Shown in pieces: positions 1-4,982 of a stretch of 5,881 nucleotides of DNA. This DNA comes from Ruminococcaceae bacterium UBA2806 (lineage in GTDB: Bacteria > Bacillota > Clostridia > Oscillospirales > Acutalibacteraceae). The stretch's first letter is position 1. Each line of letters starts with the position of its first letter. The stretch spans positions 41,467 to 47,347 of the forward strand of contig DEHG01000030.1 in the NCBI GenBank assembly GCA_002351795.1, in the 5' to 3' direction. Made by a program: the position numbers and the translations under genes. The notes under the pieces were generated by a model. It had not been told where the DNA came from. It made no database searches and saw only the letters and a list, made by a program, of their open reading frames with translations.

Positions 1-77
1 GCCCTGGGAAAGAGGGCGTCCCCTTGTGGCGGGATTGAAGAAAGCTGACTGCTGCCGTAAGGCAGCAAGGATTTTTT
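1..77 (+). other. Structured RNA-like segment ending in a terminator-like hairpin
   Basis: Three hairpins follow one another. GCCCT (1-5) pairs with AGGGC (13-17); GTCCC (18-22) pairs with GGGAT (31-35) with one G-T wobble; TGCTGCC (50-56) pairs perfectly with GGCAGCA (61-67) across a GTAA tetraloop. Four bases after the last stem comes a run of six T (72-77), so the third hairpin can act as an intrinsic terminator, although the gap before the T run is longer than ideal. The segment is GC-rich compared with the A/T-rich DNA after it. I infer the 3' end of a non-coding RNA or of an upstream transcript cut by the window edge. I do not recognise an RNA family. Confidence 0.4.
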
Positions 78-228
78 ACGGGATGCTAATAAAAATTGCA
101 CCTATTGGGTGATAATGTTTTTTCAAATAAACGTTATTCTGATGCGATATAAATGCATTATTTAAAATCGAATTTCACGGATTCAGGTTTTACAGATTTC
201 GATAAACAAAAAACAGGAGGTATTATTT
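78..228 (+). promoter_or_regulatory. Upstream region and ribosome binding site of the VWA gene
   Basis: This A/T-rich stretch carries no open frame that I can support. The ribosome binding site AGGAGG (215-220) sits eight bases before the ATG at 229 and clearly fixes the start of the VWA gene. Promoter-like pieces occur (GATAAT at 111-116, TATAAA at 148-153), but none has a well-spaced -35 element. The transcript probably starts in this stretch, since it follows a terminator-like hairpin, but I cannot place the promoter. Confidence 0.5.
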
Positions 229-1107
229 ATGGGTTACGGAAGTTACAGGGCAAGCGATTGGGATAAGCTGAGATCGAGCAGAGGGATCAATGATAATTCA
301 AGCGTAAATCAGATCTTCAGAGGAAATGATCTGTCGGAAAAATATGATCCCCGCTTTATTGAAATGAGGGAATCATGCGACAGTAACGATTCGCCGCTTT
401 CAACGCCTATTATTCTCGGCTTTGACGTCACAGGTTCAATGGGATATCTTGCTGCGGAGATCGCAAAGAACTCACTTAACAGAACAATAACGGAAATTTA
501 TGATAAAAAGCCGGTAACGGATCCCCATGTTATGTGTGCAGCATTTACAGGGGCAAGATGCGACGGCGCTCTTCAGGTAACGCAGTTTGAGGCTGATATA
601 AGAGTTGTAGAACAGCTTCTTGAATTGAAGGTCGGTTTTGGGTTTAACCATTATAGCTATGATTCTCTTGTATGGTATTTTGCCGGAAAACACACAAGGA
701 TAGACTGCTATGAAAAGCGCAGGAAAAAGGGTTTTATTTTCTGCATAGGTGATGAAATATGCGATGGCGCAAATGATAATCACATTTCATCGAGTGAAAT
801 ATTCAGGATCTATAAGGATGATTCAAAAAAGGATTATACCCTTGCCGAGCTGTATGAAATGGCTGCCGGAAAATATGAGATATTTCATATTGTAACGGGG
901 GATACCAGAGCAATTAAAAGCTGGAATAAATTTATGCGGGGCAGAGTTGCATATCTGAATGAGAAAAAGATAGACAAGCTTTCCGAGGTAATAACGGCTA
1001 TCATGCAGGTTAAAAACGGAATGAGCAAAAAAGAAGTTATTTCTCAGTGGGACGGAGAAGCAAAAGAGGCAGTTGAGGAAGCTCTGAAAACAATTAAAGT
1101 AAAATGA
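229..1107 (+). CDS. VWA-domain (MIDAS-containing) protein paired with a PurA-like enzyme
   Basis: A 292-residue protein whose centre looks like a von Willebrand factor A fold. The strand PIILGFDVTGSM holds the metal-ion-dependent adhesion site as D66-x-T68-x-S70; T107 in the next strand and the GDE at 174-176 are candidate further metal ligands. VWA domains bind a divalent metal and usually mediate protein-protein contacts or scaffold AAA+/chelatase-type complexes. The first 55 residues are polar and open with MGYGSYRASDWDKLRSSRG; there is no signal peptide or membrane segment, so a cytoplasmic role is likely. The start is fixed by AGGAGG eight bases upstream. The stop codon overlaps the next gene's ATG (ATGA, 1104-1107), so the two products are probably made together and may act together. 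The VWA call is confident; the biological role is unknown. Confidence 0.85.
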   Translation: MGYGSYRASDWDKLRSSRGINDNSSVNQIFRGNDLSEKYDPRFIEMRESCDSNDSPLSTPIILGFDVTGSMGYLAAEIAKNSLNRTITEIYDKKPVTDPHVMCAAFTGARCDGALQVTQFEADIRVVEQLLELKVGFGFNHYSYDSLVWYFAGKHTRIDCYEKRRKKGFIFCIGDEICDGANDNHISSSEIFRIYKDDSKKDYTLAELYEMAAGKYEIFHIVTGDTRAIKSWNKFMRGRVAYLNEKKIDKLSEVITAIMQVKNGMSKKEVISQWDGEAKEAVEEALKTIKVK

Positions 1108-2285
1108 AAATAAAAGCTGTTATCGGAAAAAACTTTGGCGATGAGGGCAAGGGGCTTGCTGTAAACAGATTTGCACAGGAAGCAAAAAAAGCAGGAGAAA
1201 ACACACTTGTAATACGTCATAACGGCGGAGCGCAGGCTGGGCATACTGTTGATCTTAAAGACGGCAGATTTATCTTTCATCAGCTTTCATCAGGTTCATT
1301 TGCCGGAGCGGATACCCTTTGGTCGGAAACATATCTTCCTGATCTGTATAAGGTCGGCGAGGAGATGGAGCAGTTTGCAGCTGTATCCGGATCTGTGCCA
1401 AGGATATATGCTGACAGTATGTGCCGCTGTACATATATTGACGATATTCTGATAAATATGGCGCTTGAAATGTCAAGGGGCGCAAACCGTCACGGCAGCT
1501 GCGGCATGGGAATAAATGAATGTGTGGAGCGTTCTGCAAAAATGCCGCTGCGTCTCGGGAAAGTGGTCAGTATGACCGTCAGGGAGCTTTTTTCTGAGTT
1601 TAAAAAAATCCGCAGGAATTATCTGCCGTACAGACTGAATGATCTTGGTCTTGATCTGAATAATGCCGGAGAATACGGAGAGCTTCTGCAAAGTGATGAT
1701 GTGCTATGGGGCGCAGCCGAACAGATGATAAGGAATGTAAGCCTTATCGGTCTGTTTGATAATAATACAGACAGGTATGATAATATCATATTTGAGGGAG
1801 CGCAGGGATTGCTTCTTGATGAATTCTACATCAGATATGAGCCACATCTGACGACATCAAGGACAGGATCGGTAAATCCCGCAGATTATTTCAGAAAGCA
1901 TTTTGCGGGAAAAGAAATGGAATTTGTTTATATCACAAGAACATATGTTACCCGTCACGGCAACGGTCCTCTTCCGTACAGTGACAGATCCGATACTGAA
2001 AAATACAATATTATTGATCTTACAAACAGTCCTAATCCGTGGCAGGGAACAATGCGGTTTGCACCTCACGGCAATATGGAGGAATTTCTTGAACCTGTTT
2101 GCGAAGATATTGAGAATGTAAAAGATATCCCTCATAAAACATCGCTTCTTATAACACATATCAATGAAACGAACGGCAATATCTGTACGAGTGCAGGAGA
2201 GATACCTGTAAATGTTTTTATAAAGGAGCTTTCCGGAAGGGAGATATTTGATAATATTTATACCTCCGATTCAAAATACAGGTAG
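1104..2285 (+). CDS. Divergent adenylosuccinate synthetase-like protein (PurA superfamily)
   Basis: A 393-residue protein, shorter than ordinary PurA (about 425-430). PurA condenses IMP with aspartate using GTP. Retained family marks are G12DEGKG17 with D13 (the catalytic-base position), G46-H47-T48 matching the catalytic histidine loop, F230EGAQG235, the L249TTSRT254 segment, and R284HGNGP289 matching the STRVGAGP region. Several ligand-binding sites differ from PurA by my eye alignment. The TGRGIGP loop is S132CGMGIN138, placing Met where the arginine sits. The TTGRxRR loop is G315TMRFAPHG323, leaving one arginine. The guanine-recognising TKLD is T351HIN354. The gene is translationally coupled to the VWA gene, which is not a normal purA setting. 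I infer a paralogue with altered nucleotide or substrate choice; it might still make adenylosuccinate, so no purA symbol is given. No signal peptide is seen, so it is probably cytosolic. Confidence 0.85.
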   Translation: MKIKAVIGKNFGDEGKGLAVNRFAQEAKKAGENTLVIRHNGGAQAGHTVDLKDGRFIFHQLSSGSFAGADTLWSETYLPDLYKVGEEMEQFAAVSGSVPRIYADSMCRCTYIDDILINMALEMSRGANRHGSCGMGINECVERSAKMPLRLGKVVSMTVRELFSEFKKIRRNYLPYRLNDLGLDLNNAGEYGELLQSDDVLWGAAEQMIRNVSLIGLFDNNTDRYDNIIFEGAQGLLLDEFYIRYEPHLTTSRTGSVNPADYFRKHFAGKEMEFVYITRTYVTRHGNGPLPYSDRSDTEKYNIIDLTNSPNPWQGTMRFAPHGNMEEFLEPVCEDIENVKDIPHKTSLLITHINETNGNICTSAGEIPVNVFIKELSGREIFDNIYTSDSKYR

Positions 2286-2298
2286 CATATTTTTCCCC

Positions 2299-2322
2299 TG
2301 ACTGCATAGTATATAATAGTCA
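2299..2322 (+). promoter_or_regulatory. Promoter-like site with TATAAT inside an inverted repeat
   Basis: A perfect TATAAT (2312-2317) lies just after the PurA-like gene and is flanked by TGACT (2299-2303) and its complement AGTCA (2318-2322). The best -35 candidate is only a T-rich stretch (TTTTCC, 2291-2296; 15-base spacer), so the promoter is weak by consensus. If used, it would start the small-protein cassette with a leader of about 75 bases. The flanking repeat could be an operator or chance. Confidence 0.35.
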
Positions 2323-2327
2323 ACTAA

Positions 2328-2376
2328 GGAAACAGTGATAAAAAATTGTTTCCGTAAAAAAGCGCAGTTACTGCGC
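2328..2376 (+). promoter_or_regulatory. Two tandem hairpins in the leader of the small-protein cassette
   Basis: GGAAACA (2328-2334) pairs with TGTTTCC (2347-2353); two inner pairs extend this to nine with one wobble around an eight-base loop. Then GCGCAG (2362-2367) pairs with CTGCGC (2371-2376) around TTA. Neither is followed by a T run on the plus strand, so they are not plus-strand terminators. Read on the minus strand, the second hairpin is followed by six T (2361 down to 2356), which fits a minus-strand terminator, yet no minus-strand gene is seen here. The hairpins end five bases before the ribosome binding site of the 54-residue gene. Confidence 0.45.
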
Positions 2377-2396
2377 CGGTCGGGGGAGGGACAAAT

Positions 2397-2561
2397 ATGG
2401 ATCAGAGTGATGCACAGAGACTGTTCAGGGGACTTTCACCCGAACAGCAGAAAAATGTTCAGAATATTCTTTCCGATAAGGATAAGACAAAGCAGATATT
2501 AAGCACACCCCAGGCGCAGGCGCTTTTGCGCAGGCTGACGGGAGAGGATAAAAATGGATGA
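2397..2561 (+). CDS. Small helical hypothetical protein, 54 aa, first gene of a three-gene cassette
   Basis: A short gene with a very strong ribosome binding site (GGGGGAGGG, 2382-2390) six bases before its ATG. The 54-residue product starts MDQSDAQRLFRGLSPEQQ and ends in RRLTGEDKNG. It is highly charged and rich in Gln, Lys and Leu, with no glycine- or proline-rich linker, signal peptide or membrane segment; two or three amphipathic helices are likely. Its segment NILSDKDKTKQILSTPQAQALL resembles the N-terminus of the next protein (EILSDPSMMEQIKSLGSML), which suggests related helical units. Its stop codon lies inside the next gene (eight-base overlap), a sign of translational coupling. I do not know the function. 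Confidence rests on the ribosome site, the overlap and a protein-like composition. Confidence 0.75.
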   Translation: MDQSDAQRLFRGLSPEQQKNVQNILSDKDKTKQILSTPQAQALLRRLTGEDKNG

Positions 2562-2910
2562 TCTGTCACAGAAAATAGGGGAGATATTATCAGACCCTTC
2601 AATGATGGAACAGATAAAAAGCCTTGGCAGTATGCTCGGAATGGATCAGCAGAAGCCCCCGCAGGCTCAGGTACAGCAAAGCATACAGCCTCAGACAAAT
2701 CCGCTGATGAATATGTCGCCGGATATGATGAATATGATAATGAGGTTTGCGCCGCTTATGTCCTCGATGAATGAGGAAAATGACAGCACAAGGCTCCTGA
2801 ACGCCCTGCGTCCCTTTTTAAGTGAAAAAAGGCGGTCAAGGATAGACGGTTCGATAAGGCTTCTGAGCTTTATGAAAATGATACCGCTGTTAAAGGGAAT
2901 GATGGGGTGA
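2554..2910 (+). CDS. Methionine-rich hypothetical protein, 118 aa, second cassette gene
   Basis: The ATG lies inside the end of the preceding gene, with the site GGGAGAGGA (2540-2548) just upstream. The 118-residue product has three parts: an acidic helical N-terminus (1-31, with ILSDPSMMEQI), a Gln/Pro linker (about 32-49), and a C-terminal helical region (about 50-118). The last part begins with the Met-dense run NPLMNMSPDMMNMIMRFAPL, continues with a basic stretch (RPFLSEKRRSRIDGSIRLL), and ends in a hydrophobic tail, MIPLLKGMMG. Seventeen of 118 residues are Met, which is extreme for a bacterial cytosolic protein. The pattern (Leu-rich helix, Ser-Glu-Lys-Arg-Arg, then Asp-Gly-Ser-Ile-Arg-Leu-Leu) looks conserved rather than random, and I have an uncertain memory of similar uncharacterised proteins in Clostridia. 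Function unknown; a peripheral membrane or protein-binding role is possible. Confidence 0.8.
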   Translation: MDDLSQKIGEILSDPSMMEQIKSLGSMLGMDQQKPPQAQVQQSIQPQTNPLMNMSPDMMNMIMRFAPLMSSMNEENDSTRLLNALRPFLSEKRRSRIDGSIRLLSFMKMIPLLKGMMG

Positions 2911-2916
2911 TGGATA

Positions 2917-3189
2917 TTGGATGAGCGGGAATTTGAACGAATGAAAAAGGATGCCGAGAAAAAAGCAGAGCAGTATAAGGCACGTTCAGTACCGCCCGCC
3001 GATATGCCTGAACCTGAGATAAAAGCAGAGAAAGAACAAAAGCCGGCAGAAAGCCCCGCAGATGAGGGAATACTGTCGGCTTTATTCAGGGATAAGGACA
3101 GAACGATAATTCTTTCACTTATTCTGCTGCTCATAGGCGAGGACGGCAATTATGAATTGCTGCTTGCGCTTCTATATCTGCTTATGTAA
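2917..3189 (+). CDS. Small hypothetical protein, 90 aa, with charged N-terminus and hydrophobic C-terminus
   Basis: The third gene of the cassette begins six bases after the 118-residue gene. The start used here is TTG at 2917, with GGGG (2904-2907) nine bases upstream; the in-frame ATG at 2941 is an alternative but has a poorer ribosome site. The product opens with a Lys/Glu-rich helix (about residues 1-22), followed by a Pro/Glu/Ala/Lys linker (about 24-48) and a C-terminal unit in which two hydrophobic stretches, IILSLILLLI and LLLALLYLLM, flank GEDGNYE. Each stretch is about ten residues, too short for an ordinary membrane helix, so a re-entrant or amphipathic hairpin or buried helical pair is more likely. 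There is no signal peptide. The spacing implies co-expression with its two upstream partners. Function unknown. Confidence 0.7.
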   Translation: MDEREFERMKKDAEKKAEQYKARSVPPADMPEPEIKAEKEQKPAESPADEGILSALFRDKDRTIILSLILLLIGEDGNYELLLALLYLLM

Positions 3190-3316
3190 ATTTAAGTAAA
3201 CACTGAATAAATAGGTTTCTGAGATTTGGAGCCAACCGAAAACTGCGGAATGTGGGGCTTCGCCCCACGTCCCAAACGATTATTAATGAATTAATCAGCG
3301 TTCCCTTAAATCATAT
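3190..3316 (+). other. Gene-free spacer with a GC-rich hairpin
   Basis: No coding potential is seen. The main element is a perfect hairpin, GTGGGGC (3252-3258) with GCCCCAC (3262-3268) around TTC; two outer pairs (one wobble) extend it to 3250-3270. No T run follows on either strand, so it is not a classical terminator. It could be a dispersed palindromic repeat, a processing site or a 3'-end stabiliser. A second, A/T-rich inverted repeat, GATTA (3278-3282) with TAATC (3292-3296), lies just after it. Confidence 0.45.
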
Positions 3317-3358
3317 GCGCTCTTCACAGTGTTGGTTTATCTGTGAGGAGTGCTTTTT
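3317..3358 (+). terminator. Intrinsic terminator of the small-protein cassette
   Basis: GCGCTCTTCACAG (3317-3329) pairs with CTGTGAGGAGTGC (3341-3353) along 13 positions with two G-T wobbles, around an 11-base loop, and is followed at once by five T (3354-3358). It lies about 130 bases after the last cassette gene and separates that unit from the 169-residue gene. Confidence 0.85.
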
Positions 3359-3376
3359 ATTGCAGAAAAAATGAAT

Positions 3377-3430
3377 TATAATATATCTTTTTGCGAATAA
3401 TATAATAAAATATTGCGAATAAAAGAGAGG
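3377..3430 (+). promoter_or_regulatory. Promoter-like region with 10-base direct repeat, plus ribosome site
   Basis: Two TATAAT hexamers (3377-3382 and 3401-3406) lie in very A/T-rich DNA, but neither has a convincing -35 element at normal spacing. TTGCGAATAA occurs twice, at 3391-3400 and 3413-3422, 22 bases apart or about two helical turns. One copy is upstream and one downstream of the second TATAAT, an arrangement that suits a repressor or activator site. The ribosome site AGAGAGG (3424-3430) sits six bases before the ATG at 3437. Confidence 0.45.
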
Positions 3431-3436
3431 AATATT

Positions 3437-3946
3437 ATGGTAAAAACTGTCATAATCTGCGGTGACTGCGGAGATAAGACACTGACAAGGGAGATAGTCC
3501 GCATATGCAGTAATAACGGCGGTGCGCTGGTATGCGACGGCGACAGGATATATCAGACTACAGACGATCCCTTTTTTCTGATTTTCAGTATGTGTACGCT
3601 TTCTGACCTTTTCCTTCCCGGCAGTATTGTAGTGCTGGGCAAGGCATTGATACAGATAAGACAGGATATGGATCTGAGCGACTGTGTATGCATTATTGAC
3701 GGGGAAAACAGGGACTCTGCTGTATTTGCCGCTTCATTCGGCGGAGATACAGTCGGATGTTCCATGTCCGGACATGATACTCTTACTATATCCGGTTTTA
3801 ATGAGGACGGAACGGCAGTTGCGGCACTCAGAAGAAGGATAGGAGAGTATGAACCCGGAGAATACATCGTTGACAGATATGACCGTGACAATATGTATCC
3901 CGTTTTGGCGGGAACAGCGGTTTTGCTTCTTAGCGGAAAATTATAG
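3437..3946 (+). CDS. Uncharacterised cysteine-rich alpha/beta protein, 169 aa
   Basis: The ATG at 3437 is chosen because AGAGAGG lies six bases upstream; an in-frame TTG at 3413 would add eight residues but falls inside a direct repeat and lacks a ribosome site. The product opens with a beta strand, VKTVIICGDCGD, containing the CxxC C8-G-D-C11. It alternates hydrophobic strands (IVVLGKALIQI, CVCIIDGE) with helices, suggesting a small alpha/beta domain. A distinctive C-terminal half reads GHDTLTISGFNEDGTAVAALRRRIG, then EPGEY, then a hydrophobic end, AGTAVLLLSGKL. Eight cysteines are present, most in the first 110 residues. No signal peptide, Walker motif or classical metal site is evident. 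There is no terminator before the ABC ATPase gene, so read-through is possible, but that gene has its own strong promoter. I do not recognise the family. Confidence 0.75.
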   Translation: MVKTVIICGDCGDKTLTREIVRICSNNGGALVCDGDRIYQTTDDPFFLIFSMCTLSDLFLPGSIVVLGKALIQIRQDMDLSDCVCIIDGENRDSAVFAASFGGDTVGCSMSGHDTLTISGFNEDGTAVAALRRRIGEYEPGEYIVDRYDRDNMYPVLAGTAVLLLSGKL

Positions 3947-3959
3947 GCTTTTCATACGG

Positions 3960-3988
3960 TTGACAAAAATGAATAAAGAATGTAAAAT
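3960..3988 (+). promoter_or_regulatory. Near-consensus sigma-A-type promoter of the ABC ATPase gene
   Basis: A perfect -35 TTGACA (3960-3965), a 17-base spacer and -10 TAAAAT (3983-3988). Transcription would begin near 3995, giving a leader of about 80 bases that contains the perfect hairpin at 4030-4059. This is one of the two best promoters in the window. Confidence 0.8.
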
Positions 3989-4029
3989 ATAGATGTTGCA
4001 GCAGAGAAGAATAATGCTCGAAATAAAGT

Positions 4030-4059
4030 GTTATCAGCTGCCGGATGTCAGCTGATAAC
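4030..4059 (+). promoter_or_regulatory. Perfect 11-bp leader hairpin before the ABC ATPase ribosome site
   Basis: GTTATCAGCTG (4030-4040) pairs without mismatch with CAGCTGATAAC (4049-4059) around the eight-base loop CCGGATGT. There is no T run, so it is not a terminator. It ends immediately before the ribosome site AGAAAGGAA (4060-4068) and could stabilise the 5' end of the message, control ribosome access or, as DNA, bind a dimeric regulator. An ATG in its loop (4045) is in frame with the gene but is not a credible start. Confidence 0.7.
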
Positions 4060-4077
4060 AGAAAGGAATCCCGTATT

Positions 4078-4848
4078 ATGAAAAGTATGTTTGAAATAAG
4101 CGAAGGAAGACCCGACGTCACAGGAAAAGGCGAACCTATCATAGAATTCAATAATGTTACAAAGATATATACTCTTTACAAAAACAGCCGTGAGCAGTTT
4201 CAGGCGCTTTTTATCAAATCAAAGAAATATAAAAGATCAAAGGCTCTTGACGGAGTGAATTTTAAAATATATAAGGGCGAATCCGTTGCCATTATAGGAA
4301 AGAACGGCGCAGGTAAATCTACCGTTCTTAAAATGATAACAGGAGTTGCTTTCCCTACGACAGGTGAGGTAAAGGTAAGGGGAAGAGTTGCCGCCCTGCT
4401 TGAGCTTACTGCCGGTTTTGTTCCGGATATGACAGGAAGAGAAAATATCAGCTTTAAATGCTATGTACTTGGACTTAATGAGGATGAGATAAAGGAGATC
4501 GAGCAGAAGGTCGTTGATTTTGCGGACCTCGGTGATTATATGGATCAGCCCGTCCGTACCTATTCATCAGGTATGAAAATGCGTCTCGGCTTTGCTATCA
4601 ACATAAATATGAACCCGGATATTCTTGTAATAGATGAGGCGCTGAGCGTAGGCGACGCCGCATTCAAGAAAAAGTGCAAGGCTAAGATAAGAGAACTGAT
4701 CGACCGTGATATCACCGTTCTTTATGTAAGTCACGGGCGTGATATCAGAGAGATATGCAAGCGCTGTATTTTCCTGCAGAAGGGAAAGGTGATCTTTGAC
4801 GGCGGCATGGAGGAAACTCTGAATAAATATCCCGAATTCGGTAAATAA
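4078..4848 (+). CDS. ABC transporter ATP-binding protein, TagH/Wzt-like polysaccharide or teichoic acid export type
   Basis: A 256-residue nucleotide-binding subunit that would power export of a cell-envelope polymer through a partner membrane permease. Visible motifs in order are Walker A G74KNGAGKST82, the LLELTAGFVPDMTGREN segment (108-123) typical of this subfamily, the signature Y162SSGMKMRLGFA173, Walker B I182LVIDEAL189 with catalytic-type E187, the D-loop-like SVGD (190-193), and the H-loop S218HG. The long insert before Walker A (about 32-55, YKNSREQFQALF and a Lys-rich stretch) also fits TagH/RfbE-type ATPases. There is no extra C-terminal carbohydrate-binding domain as in long Wzt proteins. 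The start is the ATG at 4078, with AGAAAGGAA ten bases upstream. The gene has its own promoter and terminator, and no permease is adjacent, so its partner must lie elsewhere. The substrate cannot be told. Confidence 0.9.
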   Translation: MKSMFEISEGRPDVTGKGEPIIEFNNVTKIYTLYKNSREQFQALFIKSKKYKRSKALDGVNFKIYKGESVAIIGKNGAGKSTVLKMITGVAFPTTGEVKVRGRVAALLELTAGFVPDMTGRENISFKCYVLGLNEDEIKEIEQKVVDFADLGDYMDQPVRTYSSGMKMRLGFAININMNPDILVIDEALSVGDAAFKKKCKAKIRELIDRDITVLYVSHGRDIREICKRCIFLQKGKVIFDGGMEETLNKYPEFGK

Positions 4849-4862
4849 TTTAATATTTGTGT

Positions 4863-4899
4863 AAGCTCCGCAGATAATGGCTTCTGACGGAGCTTTTTT
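4863..4899 (+). terminator. Intrinsic terminator after the ABC ATPase gene
   Basis: AAGCTCCG (4863-4870) pairs perfectly with CGGAGCTT (4888-4895). The stem may continue inward through CAG (4871-4873) and CTG (4884-4886) past a bulged A. It runs directly into six T (4894-4899). It lies 14 bases after the stop codon and isolates the ATPase gene from pgk. Confidence 0.9.
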
Positions 4900-4982
4900 C
4901 TTTCATATAGGGTGAAAATGGAAATAAATCATTCAAAATCCATAAAAAAACACGATTTTATATAGAAAATTTATTTTACCTA

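Noticed and set aside
15..42. Resemblance to a type I-C CRISPR repeat (short stem followed by GGATTGAA)
   Set aside because: Only one copy is present and no spacer-repeat periodicity follows; a single look-alike at the window edge cannot support an array.
472..783. Minus-strand open frame inside the VWA gene
   Set aside because: It is opposite conserved VWA motifs; the product is a low-complexity Ile/Phe/Cys-rich shadow with no gene context.
1857..2159. Minus-strand open frame inside the PurA-like gene
   Set aside because: It lies opposite the conserved TRHGNGP region of the sense protein; a shadow frame.
1104..2285. Phage PurZ (2-aminoadenine genome) enzyme
   Set aside because: The catalytic-type Asp in GDEGKG is kept, whereas as I recall PurZ replaces it, and no phage genes surround it; a PurZ-like specificity cannot be fully excluded without a phylogeny.
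2691..3149. Minus-strand open frame of 152 codons
   Set aside because: It is antisense to two better-supported genes, and its Ser/Ile/Phe-rich product mirrors their codons; the plus-strand genes have ribosome sites and tight spacing.
3199..3333. AACACTG/CAGTGTT as terminal inverted repeats of a small mobile element
   Set aside because: The 7-base match is short, the right copy is part of the terminator stem and loop, and no target duplication is seen.
3413..3436. TTG start extending the 169-aa protein by eight residues
   Set aside because: It has no ribosome site and sits in a direct repeat; the ATG at 3437 has AGAGAGG six bases upstream.
4045..4077. Upstream in-frame ATG extending the ABC ATPase by 11 residues
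   Set aside because: It lies in the loop of a perfect hairpin and has no ribosome site, whereas ATG 4078 has AGAAAGGAA at good spacing.
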